From Desulfosporosinus acidiphilus SJ4 (lineage in GTDB: Bacteria; Bacillota; Desulfitobacteriia; Desulfitobacteriales; Desulfitobacteriaceae): a DNA stretch of 64,000 bases. A program made the translations under genes and the position numbers. The notes beneath the pieces are model-generated. The model was given only the letters and a program-made list of their open reading frames with translations, ran no database searches and was not told where the DNA came from. The stretch lies in the NCBI RefSeq assembly GCF_000255115.2, contig NC_018068.1, forward strand, positions 2,513,977 through 2,577,976, given 5' to 3'. This document shows, piece after piece, positions 61,312 through 64,000 of this stretch (the first letter of the stretch is position 1; every line of letters begins with the position of its first letter).

Positions 61312-62004
61312 ACGAAAAGAAAAGTTTTAATCTTAGGAGTTCTCGCTGTAATCGTTATAGGCTATTTCATTTTTAGAATGTCTATGCAAAACAGAAATGT
61401 CAACGCAAATCAGACATGGGAAAACGTAGTAAATGAAGTTTCCTTAGTGCCATTTTTGGCAAGTGCAAATACTATAGGTCAAAACTTAGAATTGCCGGAA
61501 CGATTAGAATATCGACAAGAAGTTCTTATATTACTTAAGAACTTTTCTGATAAAATATATAACCTTGACTACCAAGGAAGGTTGATAATGGATCAATATG
61601 ATGCGGCCCATCCCAAGACCATTGAAGAAGGAATACGCTTGTCGAAGGATTCTCAAAAGAAGACTAAGGAAATTTCTAACCAAATTTCTAAACTTGAATT
61701 TTCAAAAGAGATCATTATAAGAGGCAAAAAGTATACTCTTACCAGGGAGATGGCCAATATTGAGCTGGTGAAAGGGGACTATATTACAGGATTTAGACTG
61801 GCCTCCGAAGGATTTGGTTACGCAGCATTATATTTTAAAAAGCAGAAACCAGATGATCTTCTTAAAATAAGTCAAATGTTCACAAAGGCCAACGAGACCC
61901 TTTTTAAGGGTATGTATAATATGGAGATCTTGAAGTCATTGTATGGCGGCACTATCGACTTAGATAAAAAGGTAAATAACATCTATAAGAAGGCACGTCA
62001 TTAG
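61312..62004 (+). CDS. Unknown membrane-anchored protein, paralog 2, apparent ACG start
   Basis: 230 residues from ACG 61312, which follows GGAGGGG (61300-61306) by 5 bases. The start is basic (KRKVLILGVLAVIVIGYFIF), forming a membrane anchor. Then comes a domain similar to paralog 1: TWENVVNEVSLVPF, EYRQEVLILLKNFSDKIYNL, KLEFSKEIIIRGKKYTL, and KANETLFKGMYNMEILKSLYG. No ATG, GTG or TTG lies between the upstream stop and 61378. The two genes are a tandem duplication, with a 59-base gap between them. The function is unknown. Confidence 0.65.
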   Translation, partial: TKRKVLILGVLAVIVIGYFIFRMSMQNRNVNANQTWENVVNEVSLVPFLASANTIGQNLELPERLEYRQEVLILLKNFSDKIYNLDYQGRLIMDQYDAAHPKTIEEGIRLSKDSQKKTKEISNQISKLEFSKEIIIRGKKYTLTREMANIELVKGDYITGFRLASEGFGYAALYFKKQKPDDLLKISQMFTKANETLFKGMYNMEILKSLYGGTIDLDKKVNNIYKKARH

Positions 62005-62284
62005 TACCGTTTCAATTACCTATTTTCTTTGAAGAGAGTTTTATCCACTAGCATTGAGGTTACAAGTAAAACAAAATATTGTCACATTAGAATATCCTAA
62101 ATGATTTCTGATCGTGGCGGTTGATCTTGAGGTTAATTCGCCCTTTCTTTTGCACATAAATTAGAATGTATCGACACAATACTAAAATGACTACTTTTGG
62201 GTTTGATAAATCCAATCGAAGTCACTTTGAATTGCAATTGGGTCAGCTTATTAATCACAAATTCAATCTTAGGAGTGATCAAAA

Positions 62285-63646
62285 ATGTTAAATGAACTGT
62301 TATTGCGAATGGCTAACCCTATTACAGACGGTCTATTTGAGAAGATAGTTACTGAGGACTACGCAAAAAGCCCTCTGGTAATGATGACAATCATGGAAAA
62401 ACTTACATTAAGAGCTATTGCCGAGACTGGAATCAGGGCTGAAACCGGTAAAGCCCTAAAACGTCCTATGGGCAGTCCCTTACGACTTTCGCCTTGGGAA
62501 AAACTACTCCTCAATCCCCGTCAACTATTTCAATTACCGACAGCGAAACAGTCAAATATCAAAACGCAAGTAACTATTGGGCCAAATGCTAAAAGACCCC
62601 TTCAAATTGACCTGCCGATTCTTATTACAGGCATGTCTTATGGAGGTTCACTTAATCTTAAAATGAAAGAAGCTTTGGCAAAAGGAGCAGCACTAGCCGG
62701 TACCGCCACAAACACAGGAGAATCGGCTGTTTCATCTGAAGAAAGGAAAGCTGCTAAATTTCTTGTTGGTCAGTATAATCGTGGCGGATGGTTAAATACT
62801 CCGGAGCAACTCAAACAATTAGATGCGATTGAAGTACAACTAGGACAAGGCGCTTGGGGCGGCGCAGTCGAATCTTCAATGAAATATGAAGAAATGGACG
62901 AACACTTACGTGAGTTGTGGCATGTCAAACCAGGTGAAACTTCTGGGAAGAAGGCAAGGTTTAAGGGGGTCAATTCTCCTGAGGAAATTATCAATTTAGT
63001 CAATCAACTCCAAAAAACGTATGAAGTACCTATTGGGATAAAAATCGCAGCTACTCATTTCATAGAACGTGAACTGGAGATAATCGGCCAGACCAAGGCT
63101 GATTTCATTGTGATTGATGGACAGGAAGGAGGGACCGCTGCCGCCGCCCTAACATTAGAGGATGATATGGGATTGCCAACTCTCTTTGGAATAAGCCGCA
63201 CAGTTGATTGGCTTAGAAAACAAGGAAAAAGGGAACAATTTTCTCTTATAGCCGCAGGGGGATTGCGGACTCCTGGAGAATTTCTCAAGGCTTTGGCTCT
63301 TGGTGCCGATGCAGTTTACATCGGTTCAATCGCGATTATCGCTTCCTTGCAAAGTCAAATGATTAAAGCATTGCCTGAGAATCCTGCTCCTCAATTAGCA
63401 CTCTATAACGGGAGCTTGGCTGATCAATTTGATGTTGATGAAGGAAGCAGGCATTTGGCTAACTTTTTCCAATCATGCAGAGAGGAAATGATTATGGCCC
63501 TCCAGGCAATGGGGAAAAATAATATTCGCGATTTGGGGAGAGAGGACTTAGTTTGTATTGATCGGGAAATAGCCGCCGCTTTAAAAATTGGTTATGCAGG
63601 AGAACCCGTATTCCGTAGGGGTACAGTTCATCTGGCAGCGAAGTAA
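62285..63646 (+). CDS. FMN-binding glutamate synthase family protein (GltB2-like)
   Basis: 453 residues, corresponding to the central FMN barrel of glutamate synthase without the amidotransferase domain. ITGMSYGGSLNLKMKEALAKGA, IEVQLGQGAWGG, FIVIDGQEGGTAAA and AAGGLRTPGEFLKALALGADAVYIGS are family signatures. Stand-alone versions are common in anaerobes and methanogens, and their physiological partner is often unclear. AGGAG lies 9 bases before the ATG. It is a single gene; the 280 bases before it hold no other gene. Confidence 0.9.
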   Translation: MLNELLLRMANPITDGLFEKIVTEDYAKSPLVMMTIMEKLTLRAIAETGIRAETGKALKRPMGSPLRLSPWEKLLLNPRQLFQLPTAKQSNIKTQVTIGPNAKRPLQIDLPILITGMSYGGSLNLKMKEALAKGAALAGTATNTGESAVSSEERKAAKFLVGQYNRGGWLNTPEQLKQLDAIEVQLGQGAWGGAVESSMKYEEMDEHLRELWHVKPGETSGKKARFKGVNSPEEIINLVNQLQKTYEVPIGIKIAATHFIERELEIIGQTKADFIVIDGQEGGTAAAALTLEDDMGLPTLFGISRTVDWLRKQGKREQFSLIAAGGLRTPGEFLKALALGADAVYIGSIAIIASLQSQMIKALPENPAPQLALYNGSLADQFDVDEGSRHLANFFQSCREEMIMALQAMGKNNIRDLGREDLVCIDREIAAALKIGYAGEPVFRRGTVHLAAK

Positions 63647-63676
63647 GAATTTCCGATAAGCATTTTATCTGGAGGA

Positions 63677-63889
63677 ATGAACCGTCATAACCGGGAGATC
63701 CTGGACTCGGTTGGTTACCCCGAGGCTTTCGACTATAACAAGATCGAGGTCATGACCGGGACTCTTTTGGAACGCCTGTTTGAGAAGGAGAGGCGCCTCA
63801 CCAAGCCAAAGCCATGGATTTGTCATTACATGTTTGACAACTCGACAGACCATAAAGGCTTTGCCGTCTTCTTTACGTTCCCGCGATGA
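63677..63889 (+). CDS. Doubtful small open frame, unknown
   Basis: A 70-codon frame whose ATG directly touches GGAGGA with no spacing, so initiation there is unlikely. It contains MTGTLLERLFEKERRLTKPKPW and ends over the 3' end of the convergent SGNH gene. The base composition is richer in G and C than to the left. It may be a remnant. Confidence 0.2.
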   Translation: MNRHNREILDSVGYPEAFDYNKIEVMTGTLLERLFEKERRLTKPKPWICHYMFDNSTDHKGFAVFFTFPR

Positions 63890-64000
63890 CGCTTTCAAGC
63901 GACTTGCGGATTCTGTCGGATAGAGCCAGATATCCGGCGGAATTAGGATGGAGGCCGTCGGGAGCGAGATATTTGCCGAGATTGAATTTCATCAAGTCAT
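63873..64000 (-). CDS. C-terminal end of an SGNH/GDSL hydrolase, cut by the window edge
   Basis: The leftward frame is open at the right edge and ends at TAA (63873-63875). It contains LAPDGLHPNSAGYLALSDRI, whose Asp-Gly-Leu-His block is the catalytic block V of SGNH lipases/esterases, followed by the typical final helix RKSLESVIAGT. The rest of the enzyme lies outside the window. This family removes acyl groups from sugars, lipids or cell-wall polymers. Confidence 0.8.
   Translation of the reverse strand, partial: DLMKFNLGKYLAPDGLHPNSAGYLALSDRIRKSLESVIAGT

Noticed and set aside
63665-63898. 77-codon minus-strand open frame at the right end
   Set aside because: It overlaps the better supported SGNH hydrolase end in another frame and has no recognisable motif.

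Overview
The window looks like a chromosomal segment of a spore-forming, anaerobic, low-to-moderate-GC Firmicute of the Desulfosporosinus/Desulfitobacterium type. This is inferred from strong purine-rich ribosome binding sites, a CotF-like spore coat protein, a complete oxygen-independent (early cobalt insertion) cobalamin pathway, a lactate permease, a corrinoid-type URO-D methyltransferase relative and a selenoprotein. No rRNA, tRNA or CRISPR array was seen.

Layout. 0-2.4 kb: end of a membrane acyltransferase and an intact IS1182-family element. 2.4-9.5 kb: NlpC/P60 hydrolase, small unknown proteins, a three-gene PLP/amino-acid module (MocR regulator, aminotransferase, Asp/Glu racemase) and an acyltransferase. 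9.8-12.7 kb: a MarR-MFS efflux pair with a large palindromic operator, then a DUF5714 protein whose reading frame crosses an in-frame TGA followed by a SECIS-like hairpin (a probable selenoprotein). 13-19.4 kb: a CHASE4/PAS/GGDEF/HD-GYP protein, a thioesterase remnant, DUF6054 and DUF1287 proteins, a fosmidomycin-resistance-like transporter and a coat protein.

19.6-40.4 kb is the core of the window, a cobalamin region. The first cobalamin riboswitch precedes a probable alpha-ribazole salvage unit (CblS kinase, CblT S-component, fused EcfAA ATPase, EcfT). After cbiD and a YtxH protein, a second cobalamin riboswitch with a terminator heads a tightly overlapping operon: cbiET-L-F-G-H-J-X-C-P-B-A-cobO-pduX-cobD. 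Together these convert sirohydrochlorin to adenosylcobinamide phosphate. The lower-ligand and assembly genes cobT, cobU and cobS are absent here, and the salvage unit would supply alpha-ribazole phosphate.

40.6-53.1 kb: lactate permease, LigD and a group of decayed genes (ABC-F start with a leader/attenuator, GNAT fragment, HelD with an internal deletion), with an ISNCY-like insertion, an AraC regulator and a chemotaxis receptor. 53.3-64 kb: epoxyqueuosine-reductase-like Fe-S protein, peptide deformylase, thioesterase, URO-D protein, flavin and metallo-beta-lactamase proteins, arylamine N-acetyltransferase, an unrecognised four-gene membrane-protein operon, two tandem paralogs that both seem to start at ACG, a glutamate-synthase-like FMN protein and the end of an SGNH hydrolase. 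Two copies of an unrecognised structured RNA-like element with terminators lie at 52.3 and 54.8 kb.
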